DNA of 64,000 nucleotides. Origin: Dugong dugon (Eukaryota; Chordata; Mammalia; Sirenia; Dugongidae). The stretch covers positions 91,013,601 to 91,077,600 of the forward strand of contig CM057472.1 of NCBI GenBank assembly GCA_030035585.1, read 5' to 3'. Within the stretch, counting starts at the first letter, position 1, and the number at the start of each line of letters is the position of its first letter. The translations under genes were made by a program, and so were the position numbers. The notes under the pieces were generated by a model. The model made no database searches. It had not been told where the DNA came from and saw only the letters and a program-made list of their open reading frames with translations. Below, piece by piece: positions 10,893 through 21,662 of this stretch.

Positions 10893-12529
10893 AGAACGGA
10901 TGGACAGCAGAGTGGAGAAAGTATCCTGCTCACTTTCTTGACTTGGGTCACCTGCTGGATGTGCGATTTGGAAGCAGTGATACTTCTTTGGAGCTTCTTA
11001 TGTCACCATTTGCTGAGAGTTTGAGCAATGTTTTCCAGATGGGGGATATTGCCAAATAAGCCTGTATTCACAAGGTTTCCTGGATGGTGTCCATACTCAA
11101 GAGGCTTCCACATTCATCCTGTATATGTGTATAAACACAATCCTTGATGCCTTTTGCTAGCCTCTGTGTTCTCCAATATCCTTTAGAGTGGTAGTTATTT
11201 ATTAAAATCGTAAGTGTGATTTGTCCATAGGTGCCCACAAACTCTTTACAATTCAAGGCATTCACTCATTGTCCTGTGGATTTGGGTTCAACTTTTATCT
11301 TCCAAAGTCCTGAGAATTAATAAAAAACCTTTTGCTCTAGAAGCTAAAGAGCATTTGCTGCTGTCTGACACCTTTAAGCAGGAAAGAAAAAAATCAACAG
11401 CTGACCTTAGTATACTCTTATTTCACAGAGGCCATTGACTTTTCTTTTCCACCACTTATTTGTGAACCCAGATCCTCATCTGAGTGTCGTGGCTTTTGAT
11501 TATCAAGTCTCCTCATGTTTTTTCTTCATCGTTTGTCTTGAGTAATGCTTTCATCCATAGGTAGTCCATTCTCTAGAGACTATTTCAAATTTCAGTCACT
11601 GAAAACTTGAAGCAGGACTGCACATTTGACTGGATCATGTTGTTGTGTTCCCTCTCTGACACGTCTACGTTTTCGATTTTAATACCAGTTTCCTTTAGTG
11701 ATGAGAGGTGTACCTTTCCTGTTCTTTTACTACTCCTAGAAAGTATTCAGAAGGAGCATTGATGGACTTAAACTCCCACTGGGATGCTAAAGTTTAAGAT
11801 ATCAACTGCAAATCATAAAGAAGCCCTTTCTAACTTTTCTCCTTTCCCTGCTACTTTTTTTTTTTTTTTTTTGCCTTGGCTCAAAGCCTATTTCAATGTT
11901 AGGATTTTTAGTCCTCCTGAGACTTGGAAATTGTAAAATATGATCATACTCTAGTGGCAAGGAAGCAGATAAAACTACTCACTTACACATTTGCTAGGAA
12001 AAATTAGAAGGGAGGATGCACTTTGAAAAGACATTTTACCCAGAGGAATCATCGTAATAAGCCATAGCCAGCAATAGATGACTGTTGGATGGACCATCCA
12101 TCTCTGTAGAAGGCATTTCATTGTGGTGAGGATTGTAGTTAAGAGGCCAATTGAACTTTTGAAACAGTAATCAGCATGCATCTACGCCTTGTATTCCAAG
12201 CTATTACTTTACTACCTCCCCCCACATTTAAAGTACGAAACTAATATTTTATCTCAGAGAGCAAGTTTAGACTTAGACTAAAAGTGTTCTTTCAAATTGT
12301 GTGAGAAATGGTGTGTAGGAGAGAAAGAGTGAAGTGGTAGCTCCTTATATCTTAGATTCCATTCTGAAGTAGCACATTCTAGTAACATCCTGAAGATTCA
12401 TGAGTTTCTTCTTCACCTGGAATTATGTTGAATTTATACCTGAATTGATGACTTGACTTCTCCAAAATGCAGATCAGGAAGATACACACTTCAGCATAAA
12501 GGAGAAAGAGCTTACATGGTGGAAATGGT
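10893..12529. other. no recognised feature
   Basis: Unique-looking sequence with a T-run near 11857-11872. Short open frames on the minus strand lack any feature of a real protein. Confidence 0.5.
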
Positions 12530-12680
12530 ATGCAATTTAGATCTACACAGCTTGGATTTGAATTTTGTCTTCTTCTTACTGGTTGTGTTTCTAGCCAAGT
12601 CACTTAGCCTGAATGACACTATAAAATAGAGATAAAATAGGGACAACGTTTTCAAGAGGTTTAAGCAAAATGTTTTATAA
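12530..12680 (+). mobile_element. MIR SINE relic
   Basis: 'agcttggatttgaattttg', 'actggttgtgtttctagcc' and 'aagtcacttagcctgaatg' follow the MIR core order ('...tcaatcctggctctgccact...gtgaccttgggcaagtcactt'). Confidence 0.6.
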
Positions 12681-12939
12681 TATGTGGTAAAATTGAAGAT
12701 AAAATTTCATAATTTGGGATTTAAGATATGACATGATTAAGTAACATTAGTCAGCGTAAGTCTTGTCATGACTATGGCTATAACTACATAAAGTAACAAA
12801 TTTGATCTTTAATGCATCAAACTCAGTAAACTGCAATCTTCCTACTCCAGCCAGTCTGAGGATATGTTGCCTCCATTTTCCTACATGATATCTCATTATT
12901 GATATTTAAACAGAGCCTTGAACTGCTAAAATGCTCTAA

Positions 12940-13083
12940 AAGTAGAACTGTAAGCCACAGGATTTTCAATGGCTGATTTTTTGGAAGCAGGTCGCGAGGC
13001 CTTTCTTCCAAGGCACCTCTGGGTGAACTTGAATCTCCAACCTTTCAGTTAGCAGCTGAGAATGTTAGCATCTAATCCCTGGC
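12940..13083 (-). mobile_element. AfroSINE-type SINE, 5'-tail-truncated variant
   Basis: Second SINE subtype, marked by 'aatggctgattttttggaag', 'aggcacctctgggtg' and 'aacctttcagttagcagctg'. The usual antisense tail segment is missing on the left. Confidence 0.8.
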
Positions 13084-15008
13084 TATTATTAATACAGATT
13101 GTGATCTAGAATTGCCTTTGTTATGGCTGGAACAAAACACACACTGGACCCACCTACCAGATGAAAATCATTGTCCATTCAAAGAAGTCTCCACGTTCAC
13201 AGAAATGCCACCTAAATGCTCTTTTCTTAAAACTTCTCCAAACAGCAGTCATTTCAATTAAAATAACAAACTAGTGAATGCTGAGCTCTTGCCTAGGTGT
13301 GGCGAGCACTGCTGAGTAAGGATGAGGGTGCACACCTTTTCGGGCTGAATTCCACTGAGTCATGAGAGGGAGAAGAGAGAGGACCGTTGGCTCTTTGAAT
13401 GGAGAAAACATCTAGTTAAATGTAAAGCATATGGATTGCATAATAAAGAAATAATTATAAGCATATCAAAGAATACATTAGGAATTGCTGAATTTGCAGA
13501 GCAAAATTTAAAATCTGCACCCTGGAGGGTAGTGAATATCCCTTGGTTTGGCCATCATTTTTACAGCATTTTCTCTACTTCTTGGTGATTTACTAGGGCA
13601 ATCCCCTAGTCTCCATATTTTCTACTCCCTCAAACTGCACATCTCACACATTCCAACTTGCACTTCAAGAGGCTGTTGTAAACCTTCACCTCCTGGCCAC
13701 AACATTGTTAGGGATAACTCTCCAGAGGGCTCTTAAGCGAGTGTTTGTGCTTAATGAATGGCGTGTGATTTCTATTAAATATTCTTAAGAGACTGTGTAT
13801 CAGTATGTGCATAATCTTTCCTTAATCCTTTCAGAGCAGGATTGTAACAGTGCTTGAGGTAAGTGAAGACTTGTTTCTCCTGTTTCAGAAAGTAAGTCAC
13901 GATAAAGTACAAGATTCCAGGACCAAGAAAAGAGAATGCTTCAGAATTTCTTTTCTGGCTTACACATGGTACACCTCTCCCATGATGATTTATCTAGAAG
14001 CTAACAACTTCTATGTGTTTTGACTCAAATTAGGCCAATTACACAGCTTACTGAAGAGTGGTTTATCAAGCCTCCACAAATCTGTTTTTATTTCCTGTGG
14101 GCAGAGTATTTTTTTTCTCCTTCTCTCAGTAAAATACGTCTCTGGGCTATTGATTTGTCAGTCAAGTAGGGTCCTAGCAACAAACAGATTAATATATCTC
14201 AGATTGGATATTTTGAGGAAAGTTATTAAAGAGTGTCAATAGAGTATATGAAGCAATACCAGATGTGGCACTACTCAGGGGAGATCAAGAGGGGCAACAG
14301 ATGAGAGACAGAGAGAGAGAGAGAGGGAGGGAGGAAGGGAAGGGAAGGAAAGGAAAGGTTAGATGAGACAGAAGAGAGAGACGACTCTGTGAAGAAACCC
14401 AACTGGAGTGGATGCAGAAGAGAAAAAGAGGAGCCAGGGTAATATACATCCTGAATTTATTCTTTCCTTCTCTCCCTCCAAACTCCTGCAGGTGCTGCCC
14501 ATCAGCAGAATCAACCATAAGACAGAAGACAAGGGAGTCTGTTGATGTGGCCTCCCTAGACCAGCCTCCCAGGCACAGCAGGTCTGAGAAGTGCGGGGAT
14601 TGGAGCAGAAGGAACAAACTGAAGGTGCTTAGCACATTGGTCTCTGTAGCCTCTCTGTGAACCCTGGCAGTGCCTTGATTATTGGTCTGAGGACGTCTCT
14701 AATTATGAACTCAATACATGTTCACCAGAACTTCAATTGTCAACAGTTTGGCTTAGGTAAGCTATTCTTTGGAGTCAAAAAGAAGGATTTTGAGCTACAG
14801 TTCTTTAGCCATTGCCCAGTGAAAGTTTTATGGTGGTGTGCTGGTTATTCTTGGGTGCTCTTCCCTCCACACCTCCATTCTCAGCTCAGCTCTGCCCTGC
14901 TCTGTGTCCTGGGAGACTGACCTCTACTGATGCATCTCAGGGATTCCTGGACTTCTAGCTTCTGGTTGGGGGTCAGTAATAGGAAGCTTTGGCTATGCTT
15001 ATAGCTTT
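13084..15008. other. no gene recognised; one purine repeat
   Basis: Apart from the GA tract at 14301-14358 I see no repeat or coding sequence I can name. Confidence 0.5.
14301..14358 (+). repeat. (GA)n/(GGAA)n purine tract
   Basis: Dinucleotide AG repeat grading into GGGA/GGAA blocks, about 58 bp of pure purine. Confidence 0.9.
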
Positions 15009-15014
15009 TTATTT

Positions 15015-16369
15015 TATTTTATTTTTTTTGATGAAAATACAGATAGCCAAAGATACACCGTTTCAAAAATTTCTACATACACAGTTCAGTGACATTGACT
15101 ACGCTCTTCCAACTGTGCTGTTATTCTCACTTAAGATGAAGGCTTACAGAACAAAATAGTTTCTCATTTAACAGTTACTACACATGTTGCCCTATGACAG
15201 TGGTTAACAATCTCACAACACATCAAGAATATCCTTAATCCACCTTGTGTTCCGTATCACCAGGGGACTTCCTTGTCCCCTTCTGTCTTCTGGCCCTTGT
15301 CACTGGACTACTGTACCTCATTAGTCTCATTTGTTTTTGTTTTTTTTTTAACACCATTTCAAAACTTTTTACTTACACATTTAAGTGATATTGACTATGC
15401 TCTAACAATTGTGCTGCCATTCTCGCTCAAGATGAAGGCTTACAGGACAAAACAGCCTCCCATTTAATAGTTACTACAAATGTTGCCCTATAACGGTGGT
15501 CAACAATCTCACAACACATCGACAGTGTCCTTACTCAACTTGTGTTCCTTATCGTCAGTTTCCTACTCCCCCTCTGCCTTCTGGCCCTTGTCACCGGACT
15601 CCTGTACCTCGTTAGTCCCATTTAGTTTTACTGGGCTGTCCACTCCCAGGCTTAACATCGAACCTCGAAGGTAACTTCACCTCTGAGCTGAAAGGGTGTC
15701 TAGGGGCCACACTCTTGAGGTTTCTCCAGTATTCTTTAGGCCAGTAAATCTGGTCTTTTTTTTTTTTTGGGGGGGGGGGGGAGTTAAAATTATGCTCTAC
15801 ATCCTTCTCCAGCTCTGTCCAGAACCCTCTGTTGTGATCCTGGTCAGAGCAGTCAGTGGTGGTAGCCGGGCACCATCTAGCTATACTGGACTCAGTCCGG
15901 TGGAGGCCTTGGTAGCTGTGGACAATTAGTCCTTTGGGCTAATCTTTTCCTTGTATCCTGTTCTCTTCATTCTCCCTTGCTCCCGAAGGGATGAGACCAG
16001 TGGAGTATCTTAGATGGCCGCTCATAGGCTTTTAAGACCCCAGACACTACTCACCAAGGTAGAATGTAGAGCATTATCTTTATAAGTAGTGTCATGCCAA
16101 TTGAGCTAGATGTTCCCCGAGACCATGGTCCCCAGAGCCCTCCGTCCAACAACTCAGTCCCTCGGGGGATTTGGATGTGTCTATAGGGCCTCTACGACCT
16201 TTCCTTGTGCAGGTTGAGTTAGTTTCCCCTGTACTGTGTACTATCTCACCTCTCACCCAAGGTACCACTTATCTATTGCCTATTTAATATTCCCCCCCCC
16301 CACTCCCCTCCCATCCCTAGTAACCAACAAGGATTGTTACATTTTGCATGTGAATTTTTTCATGGGTTT
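15015..16369 (-). other. L1 3' UTR with duplicated distal module
   Basis: Two direct copies of a roughly 280-320 bp module lie at about 15045-15336 and 15355-15630. Each contains 'gatgaaggcttacag', 'gttgccctat', 'caatctcacaacacatc', 'cttctggcccttgtcac' and a 'cctc(a/g)ttagtc(t/c)cattt' end. They are separated by an internal T-run (15338-15350) that looks like a remnant tail. The proximal 3' UTR (about 15680-16000: 'tctggtctttttttt', 'ggtagccgggcaccatctag') matches the partial L1 copy at 55.7-55.95 kb. Confidence 0.8.
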
Positions 16370-19300
16370 TTACAATAGAGGTCTCATACAATATTTGTCC
16401 TTTAGTGATTGACTTATTTCACTCAGCATAATGTCCTCCAGTTTTATCCATGTTATGAGATGGTTCACAGATTCATTGTTGTTCTTTCTCGTTGCATAGT
16501 ACTCCATTGTGTGTATGTACCATAGTTTGTGTATCCATTCATCTGTTGATGGACATCAAGGTTGTTTCCATCGTTTTGCTATTGTGAACAATGCTGCCAT
16601 GAACATAGGTGTGCATGTGTCTATTCGAGTGATGACTCTTATTTCTCTAGGATATATTCCTAGGAGTGGGATTGCTGGATCAAATGGTATGTCTATTTCT
16701 AGCTTTCTGAGGAAACGCCATATCATTTTCCAAAATGGTTGTATCATTTTGCATTCCCACCAGCAGTGTATAAGAGTTCCCATCTCCCCGCAGCCCCTCC
16801 AACATTTGTTATTTCCAGTATTTTTGATTCGTGCCAGTAATGCCGGGGTGAGATGGTATCTCATTGTGGTTTTAATATGCATTTCTCTAATGGCTAGTGA
16901 TCGCGAGCATTTCCTCATGTGTCTGTTGGCCATTTGAATGTCTTCCTTGGTGAAGTGTCTGTTCATTTCCTTTGCCCATTTTTTGATAGGATTGTTTGTC
17001 TTTTTGTTATAGAGGTGTTGGATTTTCTTGTAGATTATGGAGATTAGACCTTTGTCTGACTTGTACTGCCCAAAAATTTTTTCCCAGTCTGTAGGTTTTC
17101 TTTTGACTCTTTTGGTGAAGTCTTTTAAAGAGCATAGATGTTTGATTTTTAGAAGATCCCAGTTATCTAGTTTATCTGTTGGGTTTTTTGTGTTGATGTT
17201 TATGGTTTGTATCCTGTTAATGCCATGTATTAAGGCCTGAAGTGTTGGTCCTATTTTTTCTTTTATGAATTTTATAGTTTGAGGCTTTATATTCAAGTCT
17301 TTGATCCATTTTGAAGTAGTTTTTGTATATGGTGTGAGGTATGGGTCCTGATTCATTTTTCTACAAATGGATATCCAGTTTTGCCAGCACCATTTGTTAA
17401 AAAGACTGTCTTTTCCCCATTTGATGGACTTTGGGCCCTTGTCGAGAATCAGGTGACTGTAGGTGGATGGGTTTACATCTGGGTTCTCAATTCTGTTCCA
17501 TTGGTCAATGTCTCTATTGTTGTACCAGTACCAGGCTGTTTTGAGTACTGTAGCTGTGTAGTAGGTTCTCAAGTCAGGTAGTGTGAGTCCTCCAACTTTA
17601 TTCTTCTTCTTCAGTAGTGCTTTACTTATTCGGGGTTTCTTCCCTTTCCATATAAAGTTAATAATTAGTTTTTCCATCTCTTTGAAGAATGTTGTTGGTA
17701 TTTGTATCGGGATTGCATTGTATTTGTAGATTGCTTTAGGTAGAATTGCCATTTTCACAATGTTGAGTCTGCCTATCCATGAGCATGGTATGTTTTTCCA
17801 TTTATGTAGATCCCTTTGGGTTTCATGCAGCAGTGTTTTGTAGTTTTCTTTGTATAGGTCTTTTACATTCCTGGTCAGATTTATTCCTAAGTATTTTATC
17901 TTTTTAGGGGCTACTGCAAATGGTATTGATTTCCTGATCTCCTTTTCATCATTCTCTTTACTGGTGTATAGGAATCCAACTAATTTTTGAATGTTTATCT
18001 TGTATCCTGCTACTCTGCTGAATCTTTCTATTAGTTCCAGTAGATTTCTCGTGGAGTCTTTAGGGTTTTCTATGTATAGTATCATATTATCGGCTAACAG
18101 GGAGAGTTTAACTTCTTCATTACCAATTTGGATGCCCTTTATTTCTTTCTCTTGCCTTATTGCTCTAGCTAGAATTTCCAGCACAATGTTAAATAGGAAT
18201 GGTGATAAAGGGCATCCTTGTCTTGTTCCTGTTTTCAAGGGGAATGTTTTCAGCCTGTCTCCATTAAGAATGATGTTGGCTGTTGGTTTTGCACAGATGC
18301 ACTTTATCATGTTGAGAAATTTCCCTTCTATACCTATTTTATTGAGAGCTTTTATCAGGAATGGGTGTTGGACTTAGTCAAATGCCTTTTCTGCGTCAAT
18401 TGAGATGATCATGTGATTTTTTTCTTTCCTTTTATTTATGTGGTGGATTACATTGATGGATTTTCTAATATTAAACCATCCTTGCATACCTGGTATGAAT
18501 CCTACTTGGTCGTGGTGTATTATTTTTTTGATATGATACTGAATTCTATTGGCTAGAATTTTGTTCAGAATTTTTGCATCTATATTCATGAGAGGTATTG
18601 GTCTGTAATTTTCTTTTTTTGTGATGTCTTTGCCTGGTTTTGGTATCAGCGTTATGCTGGCTTCATAGAATGAATTGGAAGTGTTGCTTCCTCTTCTATG
18701 CTCTGAAATAGCTTGAGTAGAACTGGTACAAGCTCTTCTGTAAATGTTTTGTAGAATTCTCCAGTGAAACCATCTGGGCCAGGGCTTCTCTTGGTTGGGA
18801 GTTTTTTTATTACCTTTTCAATCTCTTCTCTTGTTATGTGTCTGTTCAGATTTTCAACATCACTTTGTTGTAGTTTGGGTAGGCCATGTGATTCTAGAAA
18901 TTTATCCATTTCCTCTAGGTTTTCTCAAATTTGTTGGAGTATAATTTTTCATAATATTCTGTTATAATCCTTTTTATTTCGGTTGAGTCTGTTGTAATGT
19001 CCCCCATTTCATTTCTTATTTGGGTTATTTGTGCCCTCTGCTGTTTTTCTTTTGTCAGTCTGGCCAGTGGTTTGTCGATTTTGTTGATTCTTTCAAAGAA
19101 CCAACTTTTGGTTTTGTTGATTCTTTCTATTGTTTTTCTGTTCTCTATTTCATTTATTTCTGCTGTGATGTTTACTATTTCCTTTCCTCCGGTGGTTGTG
19201 GGCTTATTTTGCTCGTCTCTTTCTATTTGTTTGAGTTCTGTAGCTACTGTTTTGATTTTGTCCCTTTCTTCTTTTTTGATATGTGCATCTATTGCTATAA

Positions 19301-20194
19301 ATTGTCCTCTGAGGACTGCCTTTGCTGTGTCCCAAAGGTTTTGGTATGATGTGTTTTCATTTTCATTTGATTCTAGGAATTTTTTAATTCCATCTCTGAT
19401 TTCTTCTATTACCCATTGATGTGTAAGCAGATTATTATTCAGTTTCCATGTAGTTGATTTTTTTCCTTGCTCTTTCTAGTGTTAATTTCTACCTTGATGG
19501 CATTGTGATCAGCGAAGATACTGTGAATTATCTCAGCATTTTGGATCTTGTTGAGGATTGCTCTGTGGCCTAAGATGTGGTCTATTCTGGAGAACGTTCC
19601 ATGTGCATTGGAAAAGAATGTGTACTTTGCAGCGGTTGGATGGATTGTTGTATATATGTCTATGAGGTCCAGTTGGCTGATTGTGTCCTTTAGGTCTTCT
19701 ATATCTTTGCTGAGTTTCTTTTTAGTTGTTCTGTCCTTTACTGAGAGTGGTGTGTTGAAGTCTCCTACTATTATTGTGGAACTGTCAGTTTCTCTTTTCA
19801 GTGTTGTTAGAGTTTTTTTAATGTATTTTGGAGCCCTGTCATTGGGTGCATAGATATTTATTTTGGTTATGTCTTCATGATGGATCATCCCCTTAATCAT
19901 TATATAGTGTCCTTCTTTGTCTTTTATGGTAGATTTTGTTTTAAAGTCTATTTTATCTGAGATTAAAATTGCCACTCCTGCTCTTTTTTGATAGTTGTTA
20001 GCTTGATATATTTTTTTCCAACCTTTGATTTTTAATAAATTCACATCTTTGTTTCTAAGGTGTGTCTCTTGTAGACAGCAAATTGATGGATCCTGTTTTC
20101 TTATCCATTCTGCCACTCTCCGTCTCTTTATGGGTGCATTGAGTCCATTTACGTTCAGTGTAATTATTGATAGATGGAAGTTTGTTGCTGTCAT
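16370..20194 (-). pseudogene. L1 ORF2 (endonuclease / reverse transcriptase), broken
   Basis: The ORF2 protein nicks target DNA and reverse-transcribes L1 RNA at the nick. Counting from the canonical Met (codon at 20192-20194), the endonuclease has N14, E43 (QETH), D145/N147 (GDFN) and a distal ADH. The RT region keeps [36 protein letters not shown] and RQGCPLSP. The C-terminal Cys motif CX3CX7HX4C (CWRGC...HCWWEC) is intact. Disablements: frameshift in an A-run near 19455-19465, frameshift near 18920-18928, a 1-base shift near 18674-18678, TAA at 18374-18376, and TGA at 16556-16558 before the family-like end near 16370. The RT catalytic motif reads LADN instead of FADD (AAT at 18086-18088). 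The same frame continues upstream to an ATG at 20366-20368, adding 58 Lys-rich residues. Confidence 0.95.
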
Positions 20195-20611
20195 TTTGTA
20201 GTGCTTTTTTTTTGTGGTGCTGAAGTTTTCTTTGTTCTTCTTACTCTCTTGTGCTGAGTTACTTTTGTTTGTGGATTTTGTGTTCATTTCTTTTGTTTTT
20301 GTTGAGACTTTATGTTTTTCATCTTTATTTTTATGAGTTGGTTTCTTAACTTTGTTTGTGGTTACCATGAATTTTACCCTTATCTTTATAATTTTGAAGC
20401 AGTCTACCCTTACTTGGTATCACCTTGCCTTCCTCTCCTTTAGAAGGTTCTATACCTATGCCATTTGTTCCCTCTTTCATTGTTTTGATGTTGTTGTCAT
20501 CCTTTGATTGATTTCTCTGATTCCCTGTTGTATTTCTTTTGTTTTTGGAAAGTCCTCTGTAGTTCAGTTCCTAGAATGGTATCTGGTTCATATGAACCTG
20601 CGTCCTAGGTC

Positions 20612-21662
20612 CTAGGTCCTGCCTGAGGGCTGAAGCTGTTTGTCCTCAGATCGAAGAACTCCCTCTAATAATTCTTGTAAGTTTGGTTTGACTTTTGCAT
20701 ATTCCTTTAGTTTCTGTTTATCTGGAAATGACCTAATTTCACCATCAAATTTGAATGAGAGTTTTGCAGGATATATTATTCTTGGCTGACAATTTTTTTC
20801 TTTCAAGATTTTATATATGTCATCCCATTGTCTTCTTGCCCGCATGGTTTCTGCCGAATAATCTGAGCTTAGTCTTATTGTTTCTCCTCTGTATGTGACT
20901 TCTTTTTTTTTCACGATCTGCTCTCAGGATTCTTTGTTTGTCTTTAGTTTTAGCGAGTGTGAATATGATATATCTTGGTGATTTTCTTTTGGGGTCTCTT
21001 CTATATGGGGTTCGTTGAGCTTCTTGGATGGCCAGCTTTTCATTTTTCATGATATTGGGAAAGTTTTCTGTCAGCAGTTCGTCAATGATCCTCTCTGTGT
21101 TTTCTGTTTTCTCCCCCTGTTCTGGTATGCCAATCACTCGTAAGTTTTTGCTTTTAATTGTGTCCCACATAACTCTCAGGGTCTCTTCATTTTTCTTTGT
21201 TCTTTTTTCTGAGATTTCCTGAAACAGAGGTGTATCCAAGTGTTTGTCTTCAGTTCCACTGATCCTGTCTTCCATGGTTTCAAATCTACTTCTCAGCCCT
21301 TCTATGACACCGTCCATTTCTGAAATCTTGTTGTTTATCATTTGGATTTCTAATTGTTGTTTTTGTATAATTTCGAGTTGTGAATTTATTTTGGCATTTT
21401 GTTCCTGCATCATCTTCCTGAATTCTTCCAATTTTTTGTCTGTATTTTCCATAAATTTGTCTATTTTTTCCTCATATTTGTAAGCTTTTTGCCTCAGTTC
21501 TTGGAAAATTCCGAGTATTAGTGATTTGAGTTCCGTATCAGGTACTTCTAGTGCATTTTCTTCCACAGGAGAGTTATCTGGTGTTTTAATTTGGACGCCT
21601 ATTGGAGCCATCTTGTCTTGTTTTTGTAAATGTTTTGATATTGTTTGCTGTTTTCGGGGCAT
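20612..21662 (-). pseudogene. L1 ORF1 (RNA-binding chaperone), frameshifted
   Basis: ORF1 protein coats L1 RNA as a trimer. From the ATG at 21660-21662: a basic N-terminus (MPRKQQTISKH), then a long heptad-rich coiled coil (about residues 45-150), then the RRM-like section (LRVIGIPEQGE; PRYIIFTLAK). The frame is lost in a T9/A9 run at 20903-20911. The C-terminal domain continues in the neighbouring frame with the conserved SAETMRARRQW, ILKEKNCQPRI and YPAKLSF motifs to a stop at 20612. A single-base length change in the homopolymer explains the break, which could also be a sequencing error. Confidence 0.95.

Noticed and set aside
16509-21483. Many plus-strand open frames of 60-142 codons
   Set aside because: All are opposite the L1 ORF1 and ORF2 on the minus strand.
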